A DNA stretch of 54,545 nucleotides from the NCBI GenBank assembly GCA_016783825.1, contig JADHVV010000007.1:1-54545 (forward strand), read 5' to 3'. Each line of letters starts with the position of its first letter. Positions within the stretch are counted from its first letter, which is position 1. The DNA comes from Candidatus Zhuqueibacterota bacterium (GTDB lineage Bacteria > Zhuqueibacterota > Zhuqueibacteria > Thermofontimicrobiales > Thermofontimicrobiaceae). Under the pieces are notes generated by a model. It was not told the DNA's origin. It worked only from the letters and a program-made list of their open reading frames with translations, and searched no databases. Of the stretch, positions 44,385 through 53,694 are shown in pieces. The position numbers and the translations under genes were made by a program.

Positions 44385-46559
44385 TTAAACCAGGGCGCTC
44401 TCCTGTCCTGAGTCTTTCACAAAAATACACGATGACCGTGTTAACTCGGAGACTCCTCTTATAAAATCAAACGGTAATTTATCCTGCGCCAGTCCGAAAA
44501 TGTTAATGTCACCATGGGGAGCTTCTTTTATAGTTTCTTTAAAGGAACCCGTCAAAACATAAAAATCAGTCATCGATGGCAGCCGCGCCTGATCGCTTAA
44601 ATTTTGTAAAAAATTGTGCAGCCGTCTTTCGTCCTTTTTATCATCTGCTACGGTAACCAGATTTATTTTTCCTTCCCAGTTTAATTGCAGTTGCAGCGTA
44701 ATCAGCATTGCCAGGTGCCAGTTGGGACTTTTGTCCCGCAGCCAGAGATTAACATTTTTCTGCATTCCATACGCCATCCGCGGATGCTGACGTAAGATAA
44801 TTGTTCCCAATTCATATCTATCAGCTTGAACGACTAATTGTTCTATGGTGTCATCTTTCAGTTTATTTTCGCCGATAGTTAAAAATAAAACATTGGGACG
44901 AAATGTGCCGCCCTTTAGTGTTTGAATCACTAATTTTGCGCCATGCAGAAAATCATTGTCTTCTAATACCACAGAATTTACAATAATCCCCTGCTCTTCA
45001 ATTGGAGTCAACAGTTCTTTCAGGGCGGATTGGGTTTGCTCAACATTTTCGTTTTTAACAGTAAACCCAAAAATGCTGCCTGAAGGATAAGTAATGTTTC
45101 GAATTAATAATAACGGACCCGCCCATAGTTCAGGATTTTCAACAGGCAATAAAAGATCTGGTTTCCAGGTTATTTGATGTCGGGGAAATTTTGCCGATAA
45201 TCTCGAAGCCCGTTCGGCGATCACTAAAAATAACCCACCGCGAATATCACCCCAATCAGCATGCAGTTCTCTTCTTGCCAACCAAATATACAGCGCAACG
45301 ATTGTAATAATGGCAATAAAACTAAAAACAGGATCGATAAGAAACATGATCAATGCACAGCCAACAGCGCCTAAAAAAGGCACAAAACGAGGTATCTGGA
45401 AGGTCGGACGAAAACTTATGATCTTCATGCTCTGCTCAATAAACACTACCAGGTTCAACATGCCGTAGGTGATGAGAAAAAACATGGTGATTAGCGACGC
45501 CAAAAAATTTAGGTCGCCCAAAATCAGTGCAATTTCAATGACAATGCCTGTAAAAATAATAGCATTGCGCGGTTCATTGGCTTTTGTTTTAGCGGCAAAT
45601 ATTGAATGGAACGGAACTGTTTTTTGTTCAGACAATGCCTGCAGAACCCGCGGCGCGCCCAGCATACTGCCCAATGCCGAAGACAAAGTTGCGCCCATTA
45701 TTCCCGCAATGACCACGGGTCCCCAAAAAGCTTTATCGACCATGATCATTTGATTGGAGCGAAGTTCTTCAGGGGAACTAATTCTTGTTAAAACGTAGGC
45801 GAGTACAATATAAAGTACCATCGTAATAAAAATGGAACTCATCGTACCTAACGGTATCGAACGCCTGGGGTCTTTTAGGTCGCCAGACATATTGGCGCCC
45901 GCCATAATGCCCGTAACCGCAGGAAAGAAAATGGCAAACACCTGCCAAAAATTAGCATTTTCGAATTTTCCAATTAAAACAAAATCAGCGACTGGTTTTT
46001 CAGGGGTGAAAAAGAACGATAACAAAGACAATCCCATTATTGCCATGATAATATATTGCACCCGAATGGCAAATTGAGCGCTGATGTACGAGATGGTTAG
46101 CAGGCTGATCCAGGCGATACTCGATACAATAATGGGCGTATGGCTTGGAAAAACCCGCAGCCAGCCTTCGGTAAATCCAATAATATACAATGCCGCGGAC
46201 AGCGTTTGCGCAATATAAAGCGGTATGCCGATGCTGCCGCCTGCCTCCAGTCCTAATGATTTGGAAATAATTGAATAAGCGCCGCCAGCGCCGATTTTTA
46301 TATTGGTGGTGATGGAAGACATGGAAAGACCAGTGCAGATTGTCACCGTTTTGGCTAACAGAATAATCGCGACAGCCCCTAAAAAACCAGCGTTTCCCAC
46401 GACCCAACCTAAACGCAGGTACATAATCACGCCGAGAATTGTCAACACATCCGGGGTGAAGACGCCGCCAAAAGTATCAAATTTTTTTGCCTGTACTCCC
46501 TTTTTTCCTGATTTAAGTTTATCAAGAAAAGAAAAAATACTTTTTGTTTCATTACTCAT
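44385..46559 (-). CDS. Second cation-chloride cotransporter-like permease (SLC12/APC)
   Basis: 724 residues, paralogous to the gene at 40901. Same family segments: GVFTPDVLTILGVIMYLRLGWVVG, AYSIISKSLGLEAGGSIGIPLYI, FAIFFPAVTGIMAGANMSGDLKDP and SALGSMLGAPRVLQALSEQ; C-terminal regulatory domain about 460-724. The start lies inside the end of mscS, with AGGAGG about 14 bases ahead, so the two are translationally linked. Ion specificity cannot be read from sequence. Confidence 0.83.
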   Translation of the reverse strand: MSNETKSIFSFLDKLKSGKKGVQAKKFDTFGGVFTPDVLTILGVIMYLRLGWVVGNAGFLGAVAIILLAKTVTICTGLSMSSITTNIKIGAGGAYSIISKSLGLEAGGSIGIPLYIAQTLSAALYIIGFTEGWLRVFPSHTPIIVSSIAWISLLTISYISAQFAIRVQYIIMAIMGLSLLSFFFTPEKPVADFVLIGKFENANFWQVFAIFFPAVTGIMAGANMSGDLKDPRRSIPLGTMSSIFITMVLYIVLAYVLTRISSPEELRSNQMIMVDKAFWGPVVIAGIMGATLSSALGSMLGAPRVLQALSEQKTVPFHSIFAAKTKANEPRNAIIFTGIVIEIALILGDLNFLASLITMFFLITYGMLNLVVFIEQSMKIISFRPTFQIPRFVPFLGAVGCALIMFLIDPVFSFIAIITIVALYIWLARRELHADWGDIRGGLFLVIAERASRLSAKFPRHQITWKPDLLLPVENPELWAGPLLLIRNITYPSGSIFGFTVKNENVEQTQSALKELLTPIEEQGIIVNSVVLEDNDFLHGAKLVIQTLKGGTFRPNVLFLTIGENKLKDDTIEQLVVQADRYELGTIILRQHPRMAYGMQKNVNLWLRDKSPNWHLAMLITLQLQLNWEGKINLVTVADDKKDERRLHNFLQNLSDQARLPSMTDFYVLTGSFKETIKEAPHGDINIFGLAQDKLPFDFIRGVSELTRSSCIFVKDSGQESALV

Positions 46560-47517
46560 TGATTGAATTTTGACCTCCTGCCTGGGATTTACCTTCTATT
46601 CGGTTGTTATAGAACCGCGTTGTTGGATACGCAAAATCAATATCATTACAAGCAGCAAATTGACTCAGAATGTCTTCCCAGATGGCTTCGCTGCTACTTC
46701 TTCGTTTTCGGGGGTCGCAGAGATAGCGAATCGTAAGTAATACTCCAGAATCTTCTACCGAAGTCCAAACAATCGGTGTCAATTTGTTGTAAAAAATCAT
46801 ATAGCGTTTGGCAGCTCTTTTTACGCGCTTTTCCGCCTCAGTTGAAAGATGTTCCGCGTGTGCATTTGCTATCGTTGCTAAAATTTCTTTTGCTTTTTTC
46901 CAATTGCTTTCAAATGTTACCAACACTGGCACCTCATTCCAGATATATTGAAAACCTCGGGAATAGTTAGCTAAACTGTGTTTAAAAACTAATCCATTGG
47001 GCAGGTGAATAACTCTGCCCGTTGATTGATCAGCAGCAACCCAGTTGCCGATTTCCATTAGCGTAAACATAAACAGCCGGGTGTCAATAACATCACCAGT
47101 CTGATTATTAATTTCAATGCGGTCGCCAACTTCAAACGGTCGCCGCCACATAATAAACAGCCAACCCGCTATATTTGCGATCAAATCCTGTAACGCAATG
47201 GCTACCCCTGCTGCAAAAATTCCCATAAAAGTAGCAAAGGACTGGAAGCCGCGAAACCAAAGGCGCCCGATTAAAAAAATGGCTAAAATAGTAAGAACAT
47301 AAGCAATACTTTTGCGCCAGTGGTACCGTTTCTTTACGTCTTTCGTTTGCCGAAATACGATAAACAAAAAGATATATCGAAAAACAATAAACAGAAAAAT
47401 AATGATCAGGCTGCTCAATAGCTGTTTCTGGAAACTTGTCGAAATGTTCAGCGATTGCCCTATCCATTGGCTTAGTTTTTCAAGTTGTTGTTCCATTGGC
47501 GTAATTAAAGTATTCAT
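46552..47517 (-). CDS. MscS-family mechanosensitive channel
   Basis: 321 residues: three helices (about 30-130), with the pore helix FATFMGIFAAGVAIALQDLIANIAGWLFIMWRRPF (in pieces: GIFAAGVAIALQD, GWLFIMWRRPFEVGDRIEI), followed by the beta domain and an alpha-beta C-terminal domain. It should open under membrane tension and release solutes. Its last codons contain the ribosome binding site of the cotransporter downstream. Start at 47517 has no strong ribosome binding site; the ATG at 47496 is an alternative. An RCK_C remnant stops 18 bp upstream. Confidence 0.88.
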   Translation of the reverse strand: MNTLITPMEQQLEKLSQWIGQSLNISTSFQKQLLSSLIIIFLFIVFRYIFLFIVFRQTKDVKKRYHWRKSIAYVLTILAIFLIGRLWFRGFQSFATFMGIFAAGVAIALQDLIANIAGWLFIMWRRPFEVGDRIEINNQTGDVIDTRLFMFTLMEIGNWVAADQSTGRVIHLPNGLVFKHSLANYSRGFQYIWNEVPVLVTFESNWKKAKEILATIANAHAEHLSTEAEKRVKRAAKRYMIFYNKLTPIVWTSVEDSGVLLTIRYLCDPRKRRSSSEAIWEDILSQFAACNDIDFAYPTTRFYNNRIEGKSQAGGQNSINE

Positions 47518-47534
47518 TTACTGATTTTAAAAAC

Positions 47535-47890
47535 TCAACTATTTTCATTTGAATGTGATTCCTCTTTTGGAGGAGTAAAATTGTAAAGCGCTTCAACCAC
47601 GGCTTCCTTTTTGCCCATCAACATTATCTTATCTCCAACATTAATTTGCGTATCTCCGCTGGGAATAATAGCGCTGCCTTTGTGAATAATCAATCCCAAT
47701 AAATGTTTTTTCTAAATCCTGTTCTTTCTTTCTCAGTTCTTCGTTTAGAATCTTAAGCTGTTCCATATTCGACTTTAATTCATCTCCAATAAAGCCTCCA
47801 ACCATCAAATAAAACCTATATTGTCCCATACCGTTTCATTGGTTTGTAAGTCCAAACCTTCATCTTCGCTTCTTGGACCATGCCAATGCA
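47535..47890 (-). pseudogene. Gene debris including an RCK_C (TrkA_C) domain
   Basis: On the minus strand a frame from 47711 down to a TGA at 47535 reads HLLGLIIHKGSAIIPSGDT, INVGDKIMLMGKKEAVVEAL, the RCK_C fold of potassium channel and transporter regulators. The frame closes upstream at a TAG (47714). A neighbouring frame, from 47829, reads a coiled-coil-like MEQLKILNEELRKKEQDLEK, so a frameshift in one ancestral gene is likely. Farther upstream (about 47815-47890) another frame reads WHGPRSEDEGLDLQTNETV before a stop. Nothing here is intact. RCK_C domains bind c-di-AMP in several bacteria. Confidence 0.6.
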
Positions 47891-47901
47891 CCTGGTATAT
47901 T

Positions 47902-50511
47902 TCAAACGTTGGTCACCCTTTCTTTGTAATCCAACACATCCTTGATTATCTGCTGTACGTCACAAGCTTGGATTACCACCAGATCGCCGTCTCGGGCCTC
48001 TTCAAGGGCGGCAATTGCAGCCTTTCTTTCATCATCAAGGATAATAACGCTATCTTCAGAAAAGCCCGTTGAGAGCACACCATCGAGGACCAGCTTCGGC
48101 GTCTCCCCAAAAGGGCGATTCCTTGGATCAGCGTCGCTTAGGAATATCTTATCATATATTCCCCCGATAGCACGGCCGAAATCCATGATGGCATCTTCAA
48201 GGCGATTCCCGGTACCGTGATTGACGCTTATCTTGCGTCCTGTTGCCAGGTGGGGAATTAGCTCGGCCAGGGCCTTGATTGCTGAGGCGTTGTGACCGTA
48301 ATCTATCATTACTTTGATGTTCCCAATGTCGATCAGGTTCATCCGCCCTGGTAGCTGACCAATGGTGGGATTAAAGCTTACCAATCCAGCCTGTATATCC
48401 TCAATTTTAAGGCCCAATGCATACACCGCTGCCGTGGCTGCTAATGCATTGGATACATTGAATAAAGCGTTCCCCTCCAACGTAATGGGGACATCAATAA
48501 GGTTGGCGACAAGGGATTCAATGTCTTCTTTCCGAATCACTATATGATTATTATCAACTGTGACCACGCCGCCGCCCATCGAGATGTGTTCTGTGAGGGC
48601 TGGGTTAGTTGGGTCCGTTGAAAACAAGATGGACTCCGCCTTGATATTATCCTTGAATGCCATTACTAAGGGATCATCAGCATTCAGTATGGCATAACCA
48701 GAGGGTTTGATAGTTTCCACAACTGTTCCCTTTAACCTCGCCAAATCGTTGATAGTGTTAATCCTACCCTCACCGATATGGTCACCGGACACGTTTAAAA
48801 AAACACCGACATCGCTCTCGTCGTAACCAAGACCTCTTCTTATGATGCTCCCCCTGGCCACCTCCAATACGGCGTGGTCAATCGTGGAGTCCATCAACAC
48901 AAGTTGGGCTCCCGCCGGTCCGCTATAATCCCCCTCTATCACCATGTTATTGCCGATGATGATACCATCTGTGCATGTCGTACCAACGATGCTCCCACTG
49001 TATTTCAAAATATGGGAAATCAGCCTTACAGTTGTTGTCTTTCCATTTGTCCCGGTGACCGCAATAATAGGGATCGTGCCTTCTGTCCCGGGAGGAAAGA
49101 GCATATCGATAATTGGTTTGGCTACGTTTATGGATTTCCCTTTGTAGGGTTTCAGGTGCATTCTTAACCCGGGCGCAGCGTTCACCTCAACAACGCCACA
49201 TCCGTTTCCCAGGGGGGCTTCGCGTAAACTCGGTGCTATTATGTCTATTCCAATCACATTAAGGCCGATTATTTTGGATATGCGCTCACACATGCTTTTT
49301 ACAAGCGGGTGAACCTCGTTTGTAACGTCAATGGCGATTCCACCCATGCTCAAATTTGCCGTGGATTTTAGGTATATTTTTTTTTCCTTTGGCAGGACAG
49401 TTTTCAGTGTCAGGTTATTTTTGCGGAGGAGCCTTTTTGTCATTTTGTCCACTTGTATCTTTGTAAGTACCTTTTCGTGGCCGTATCCACGCTCAGGATC
49501 TTTGTTTATCCTGTCGATGATCTGTTTGATTGTGGACTCCCCATCACCTATTATGGGAGTCGGGCTCCTGTTTGCTGCAGCTATGAACTCTCCGTTAATA
49601 ACGAGTACCCTGTAATCAAACCCATTAAGGTGCTTCTCGATCAGAACATAGTCATGAATCTGATTTGCATCCGAATAGGCAAGCTTGAGACCCTTTCTAT
49701 CCCTGACGTTGGTTGAAATCCCCTTCCCGTGGTGTCCGACAAGTGGTTTCACAACAACGGGAAATCCGATATCCTCGGCAACTTTGTAAGCCTCCTTCAA
49801 CGATGCGACTTCTTCCCCATCAGGAACAGGTATACCCGCCTGAGATAATATATCCTTGGTCCTTTTTTTATCATCGGCAATTTCGACGCCAATGGTAGAT
49901 GTGTCGTCCATGATGGTGGCCTGAATTCGCCGTTGTTTAACGCCGTGCCCAAGCTGAACATAGCTTTCAGAATTCAACCGAATGAACGGGATTCCCCTTT
50001 TTTGTGCCTCCTTTATTATTGATTGTGTTGAGGGTCCGAGGAGGCTGGTTTCCCGAATTTCTTTAAGGCCAAGTATAATGGATTTCAGATCAACTTTCTT
50101 TCCGTGAAAAAGAGATTCAACGATCTTAACCGCATCTTTCCCTGCCTGGATGCCTGCCTCCTCGTCACGGTACCTGTATACGACATCGTAAACTCCCTTA
50201 GCATTTGTACCAAGCGTTTTTCCGAACCCCACCTCCATGTTTGCCAGGCACTGGAGCTCTATTGAGACATGCTCTACGATGTGTCCCGCCAAGGTTCCCG
50301 CCTTGACACGCTCAAGGAATCCACCCTCGTATCCCCTGGAGCAATAATGCTGTTTGAGGGTTGGGATAAGTGATTGGAGGCGTTTTGCAAAACCGGGTAT
50401 CTTGTTTGAGGGCTGGTTCTCCAATTCCCCGATGTCCAACTCCATGTAAATAACCTGATACCGGCTATAGTAGTTCGATCCCCGGATAGCCCGAATCTCT
50501 AGGATGTCCAT
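47902..50511 (-). CDS. cphA: Cyanophycin synthetase
   Basis: 869 residues. N-terminal cyanophycin-binding domain (about 1-160), ATP-grasp domain (about 210-480; VVKPLVGHHGKGI, EVNAAPGLRMH), then a Mur-ligase-like domain (about 490-869; VTGTNGKTTTVRL P-loop, NALAATAAVYALG, and MIDYGHNASA). It polymerises Asp and Arg into cyanophycin, a nitrogen and energy store. The start overlaps the end of cphB by 13 bp. The sequence is visibly richer in G+C than its neighbours on both sides, suggesting acquisition from another lineage. Confidence 0.93.
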   Translation of the reverse strand: MDILEIRAIRGSNYYSRYQVIYMELDIGELENQPSNKIPGFAKRLQSLIPTLKQHYCSRGYEGGFLERVKAGTLAGHIVEHVSIELQCLANMEVGFGKTLGTNAKGVYDVVYRYRDEEAGIQAGKDAVKIVESLFHGKKVDLKSIILGLKEIRETSLLGPSTQSIIKEAQKRGIPFIRLNSESYVQLGHGVKQRRIQATIMDDTSTIGVEIADDKKRTKDILSQAGIPVPDGEEVASLKEAYKVAEDIGFPVVVKPLVGHHGKGISTNVRDRKGLKLAYSDANQIHDYVLIEKHLNGFDYRVLVINGEFIAAANRSPTPIIGDGESTIKQIIDRINKDPERGYGHEKVLTKIQVDKMTKRLLRKNNLTLKTVLPKEKKIYLKSTANLSMGGIAIDVTNEVHPLVKSMCERISKIIGLNVIGIDIIAPSLREAPLGNGCGVVEVNAAPGLRMHLKPYKGKSINVAKPIIDMLFPPGTEGTIPIIAVTGTNGKTTTVRLISHILKYSGSIVGTTCTDGIIIGNNMVIEGDYSGPAGAQLVLMDSTIDHAVLEVARGSIIRRGLGYDESDVGVFLNVSGDHIGEGRINTINDLARLKGTVVETIKPSGYAILNADDPLVMAFKDNIKAESILFSTDPTNPALTEHISMGGGVVTVDNNHIVIRKEDIESLVANLIDVPITLEGNALFNVSNALAATAAVYALGLKIEDIQAGLVSFNPTIGQLPGRMNLIDIGNIKVMIDYGHNASAIKALAELIPHLATGRKISVNHGTGNRLEDAIMDFGRAIGGIYDKIFLSDADPRNRPFGETPKLVLDGVLSTGFSEDSVIILDDERKAAIAALEEARDGDLVVIQACDVQQIIKDVLDYKERVTNV

Positions 50512-51398
50512 TGGTCGTCATCCATAATATAATCAGGTTTAAGGTATCGTCTGCTTTGAAGGTCAAATCCATTTCCCTTGACCAATGTGTGAACAATAAC
50601 GTTCTCGACAGCGATAGCATCCCCCATATCGATTTTGGACACGTTTGAGTATTTGATGTGTTGTCCGTCAAAAATGACTATTAGGCCATTACCTATCGCC
50701 TCCAACACATGACCCTTCCTGATGATGACACCGGAGTCCTCACCGAGGCCCAGCCCGATGTGGCCCGGGTTGCAGGTCACCACCTCCATGAGCCTGCTGA
50801 ATCTGCCTCTTTTGATGAAATGACTGTCGATCACCACGTTGGTCACGAGACCGATCCCTGCGGTGACCTGAACGGTGCCTTTTGTCAGCGCCTCCTGGCT
50901 TTCCCCTTCGTATACCATGACCTCGGACAGGGCGCTTGCGCCAGCGCTCGTACCAGCAATGACACACTTCTCGTTACGATATTTCTTAATTATCGTCTCT
51001 AAAACCATTGATCCCCCCAATATGCTGGTGATCTTTAGTTGATCCCCTCCAGTGAAGTATACGATGTTTGCCTTTTTGATACGGTCTACGTATTCCACTC
51101 TCTCCGCATCTTCCCGATTTTTAATATGCATCATATTTGTGTCCTTGACACCTATTATATCGAATGCCTCCATGTACCCCTTTCCGGTCTTCTCCGGTAT
51201 ATCGCTGGCGGTTGTTATCACCTCGATTGTGAGTTTTTTAGATTCAAGAACATCAACTACCGCCCTGATGACCTCTATGTCATTTTCCTTATCCTCGTTC
51301 CCGCCTATGGCTATCAAGATGCCAGGGGGGGTATAGTGATCCTCTGAAAATGATGTTTCGTTCTTGGCCTTTTTTGCCATAGGATCCGATACAGGCAT
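50499..51398 (-). CDS. cphB: Cyanophycinase
   Basis: 299 residues of the S51 serine exopeptidase family that degrades cyanophycin to beta-Asp-Arg. The nucleophile motif GTSAGASAL (Ser about residue 148) and IAIGGNEDK, YFTGGDQLK, VVIDSHFIKRGRFSRLME are visible. Start at 51398 after AGAGGTGAACC. With cphA it forms a synthesis/degradation pair as in cyanobacteria and many heterotrophs. G+C-rich composition as for cphA. Confidence 0.93.
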   Translation of the reverse strand: MPVSDPMAKKAKNETSFSEDHYTPPGILIAIGGNEDKENDIEVIRAVVDVLESKKLTIEVITTASDIPEKTGKGYMEAFDIIGVKDTNMMHIKNREDAERVEYVDRIKKANIVYFTGGDQLKITSILGGSMVLETIIKKYRNEKCVIAGTSAGASALSEVMVYEGESQEALTKGTVQVTAGIGLVTNVVIDSHFIKRGRFSRLMEVVTCNPGHIGLGLGEDSGVIIRKGHVLEAIGNGLIVIFDGQHIKYSNVSKIDMGDAIAVENVIVHTLVKGNGFDLQSRRYLKPDYIMDDDQWTS

Positions 51399-51467
51399 GG
51401 TTCACCTCTTAATCATTAAATATCTATTTTGCTATTTATCTGTTATCCTTGAAGGGGGTTCGGAATT

Positions 51468-51601
51468 TCATATAACGTTAAGTATATGAAAAGTAAGCGA
51501 TTTCGAAGCACAAATCTTTCAAGTTATGAAAATATTGAAACTGGCTACAAACCTTAATACTACTGCAATCTCGCTTATTTTTTATATACATTGTTGTAAG
51601 C
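51468..51601 (-). other. attC-like recombination site A (integron cassette junction)
   Basis: In minus orientation: R'' GCTTACAAC (51601..51593), L'' GTATATAAAAAATAAGCGAG (51589..51570), a central loop, L' AATCGCTTACTTTTCATATAC (51502..51482), R' GTTATATGA (51476..51468). L'' and L' are complementary with few differences. The cleavable G-TT lies at the R' end. 134 bp. The R''/L'' side includes the last codons of the CPBP gene. Confidence 0.62.
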
Positions 51602-52438
51602 AGTTTTGAACTTCATAAAAAACCAAATTCCAAAAATCCACCAAATAATCAATCCGACTGTTCCTGTTGGTCCATAAATCAAAGTATCAACTTTATCACT
51701 ATTAAACACAAACATTAAATAAGTTGAAGCAGACCAGTTTAACGCACCGTGTGCTAGTGCAGGGACAAAAACAGATTTACTGATAAAATAGAAATATTGA
51801 AATATAATTCCGATTGGAATCATCAATAATATCATCATAATATTGCCAATTATAGGATGTCCCGGATAATTAAGTCCCATAATAATTCCAAATGCATGCC
51901 ATATTCCCCAAACAAATCCGGCAATTAAAAAAGCGGTAAATGGATTGAAAAACTTTAATAATCTGGGTGTCATAAAACTACGCCATCCAATTTCTTCACC
52001 TAAGAACATAAAAATGTTTAATAATGGTGCAATAAGAACATTGAGAAGGAAAATAATGACTAAACTTAATGTCCAGTTATTTAAATCTAAAAATCCATTT
52101 GCACTCGTAATAATTTTTTCTTTATCCAGTATTAATTCAGGTGATATAATGTAAGAAATCAGAAATGTTAAACTTGTTATTCCAAATATCGTAATTGGTG
52201 CAATGAACCAGTATTTCCATCCTTTAAATTTTAATCCAATGTCATTATTTTTGAAAATTGATTTTTTATATACAACCAAATATAAGATTAGGACAACAAT
52301 TGCAGGGATATACATTGAATATCTTGCAACAGGGAATTTATCAAGTCCCCCTTTAATTAATGCAATTATTCCAAGTCCATAAGTAATAATGAACGTTAAT
52401 ATTAAAAATAGTCCTAATTCCTTTTTAGTTTCTTTCAT
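51575..52438 (-). CDS. CPBP-family intramembrane metalloprotease
   Basis: 287 residues, about eight helices, with the family's three motifs: EEIGWRSFM (EExxxR), GIWHAFG (FxxxH type) and HGALNWSAS. CPBP enzymes include CAAX-processing and bacteriocin-immunity proteins. Start after AAAGGAATGAAACT. The stop lies within the attC-like site A, a position typical of a gene-cassette ORF. Not an operon gene of the cyanophycin pair. Confidence 0.83.
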   Translation of the reverse strand: MKETKKELGLFLILTFIITYGLGIIALIKGGLDKFPVARYSMYIPAIVVLILYLVVYKKSIFKNNDIGLKFKGWKYWFIAPITIFGITSLTFLISYIISPELILDKEKIITSANGFLDLNNWTLSLVIIFLLNVLIAPLLNIFMFLGEEIGWRSFMTPRLLKFFNPFTAFLIAGFVWGIWHAFGIIMGLNYPGHPIIGNIMMILLMIPIGIIFQYFYFISKSVFVPALAHGALNWSASTYLMFVFNSDKVDTLIYGPTGTVGLIIWWIFGIWFFMKFKTAYNNVYKK

Positions 52439-52457
52439 AGTTTCATTCCTTTAAATT

Positions 52458-52594
52458 GCTTACAACGGTCCTCGTGTAAAAATTGGGCGGGTGTTATCCC
52501 GACCTGCTTGTCAGACCATAGTTGGTTTATATTTTTTGGTTTACTTGTCATACAGATACCGCGCCCCGCCTTGTTTTTACACGATGTTATACAC
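52458..52594 (-). other. attC-like recombination site B (integron cassette junction)
   Basis: In minus orientation: R'' GTGTATAAC (52594..52586), L'' CGTGTAAAAACAAGGCGGG (52583..52565), L' CCCGCCCAATTTTTACACG (52491..52473), R' GTTGTAAGC (52466..52458). The L arms pair over about 17 of 19 bases. 137 bp. It separates the CPBP and the unknown membrane gene. Confidence 0.65.
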
Positions 52595-52631
52595 AGTCGG
52601 CTTTTATCCACTACTATATCTCCTTTGTAGA

Positions 52632-53447
52632 TTATATCAATTGTGTCTTTCTAAAAGAAAAGATGAGAGCATAAATAGATATAAATACTAAAGGAAGATG
52701 TAAAACTCCATTCCACCATAAAATATCTGGGTCAATCATAAAATTCACTAGCAAATTCCAGAAACCAACGATTATTCCAAGAAGGCTTGTGATCCGAAGT
52801 GTTACGATATTAACCCTTGGATAATAGAGAGTGAGTATTGCAAGATATACAGGTGTCATGTTGCAAAAGGCTAAACCCACCGGATTTGTGAATACATAAG
52901 ATAGATTAAAATCAGGTTTCATTGATTCAAGGTTCAATGGATACCAGAAGGCTAAAAATGCCAATGGAACGACCCAGAATCTTATGAGGGGTATCTTTCG
53001 GGGGGTGAAATCATTTCTTTTTACTGCGACTTCCCAGAACCATAAAAGCGAAACGACTAGCGTTAGGATGAAGTTTCCCGATACAACTGCAAAACCATAC
53101 GTATCAGATATCGAAATGTATTGAAGAACTGCAAAAAGGATGTAGTTTATACCAACATAAAAACTAAAAATACGGCTAAAGCGATTTCCTGAGAAAATTA
53201 AGGCAAAAACTAGAATAGTCGGTAGAATCTTAAAAATTGGGTATAGCGAAGAAAGACTGTCAGATGTAAGCAATGAATGGCGAATGATGTATCCTATTAT
53301 TTCACCAGTCTTAGAAGGATCGTACCCTTTTGTAACAATAGGTGGTACTAATATATTGAGTAGAATAAAAACAACTACAAACCACCATTTGCGAGTTATC
53401 AATTCAAGTATTCTTTGAACTTTTTCAAGATTTTCTTTTTTCATCAT
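52632..53447 (-). CDS. Polytopic membrane protein of unknown function
   Basis: 271 residues with seven or eight predicted helices (about 22-40, 65-82, 88-110, 125-140, 157-175, 190-210, 218-235, 243-262). Start after AGGAGGAAATAA. Nothing in it points to a family that I can name with confidence. As a single gene enclosed between two attC-like sites it resembles a cassette with its own ribosome binding site. Confidence 0.6.
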   Translation of the reverse strand: MMKKENLEKVQRILELITRKWWFVVVFILLNILVPPIVTKGYDPSKTGEIIGYIIRHSLLTSDSLSSLYPIFKILPTILVFALIFSGNRFSRIFSFYVGINYILFAVLQYISISDTYGFAVVSGNFILTLVVSLLWFWEVAVKRNDFTPRKIPLIRFWVVPLAFLAFWYPLNLESMKPDFNLSYVFTNPVGLAFCNMTPVYLAILTLYYPRVNIVTLRITSLLGIIVGFWNLLVNFMIDPDILWWNGVLHLPLVFISIYALIFSFRKTQLI

Positions 53448-53556
53448 TTATTTCCTCCTTTGTTTGGTCTTTTCCAAAAATAGGTTTACACTTTTTAGGT
53501 TATTAATTGTTTAAAAATAATGTTTTATTTTAATCAATGGCCATTTTAAGCCGATT

Positions 53557-53689
53557 GTGTATAACGTTTTGGCTATGCGTAGTGCGGGTTTCCGAAGCAC
53601 TTCACTTTCAGCTTAACTATATGTTTATTAATATTCATTCTCTTTCAATTTAGCACTCAAACCCGCATTACGTATAGGTTTTGTTGTGC
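53557..53689 (-). other. attC-like recombination site C (integron cassette junction)
   Basis: In minus orientation: R'' GCACAAC (53689..53683), L'' CTATACGTAATGCGGGTTT (53677..53659), L' AAACCCGCACTACGCATAG (53591..53573), R' GTTATACAC (53565..53557). L arms pair at 17 of 19 positions. 133 bp, starting 5 bp after the DUF6090 stop. Confidence 0.65.
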
Positions 53690-53694
53690 TTTCG

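Noticed and set aside
47641-47829. 62-codon minus-strand frame starting MGQYRFYLMVGG
   Set aside because: Treated as part of the debris that includes the RCK_C remnant; not an intact gene.
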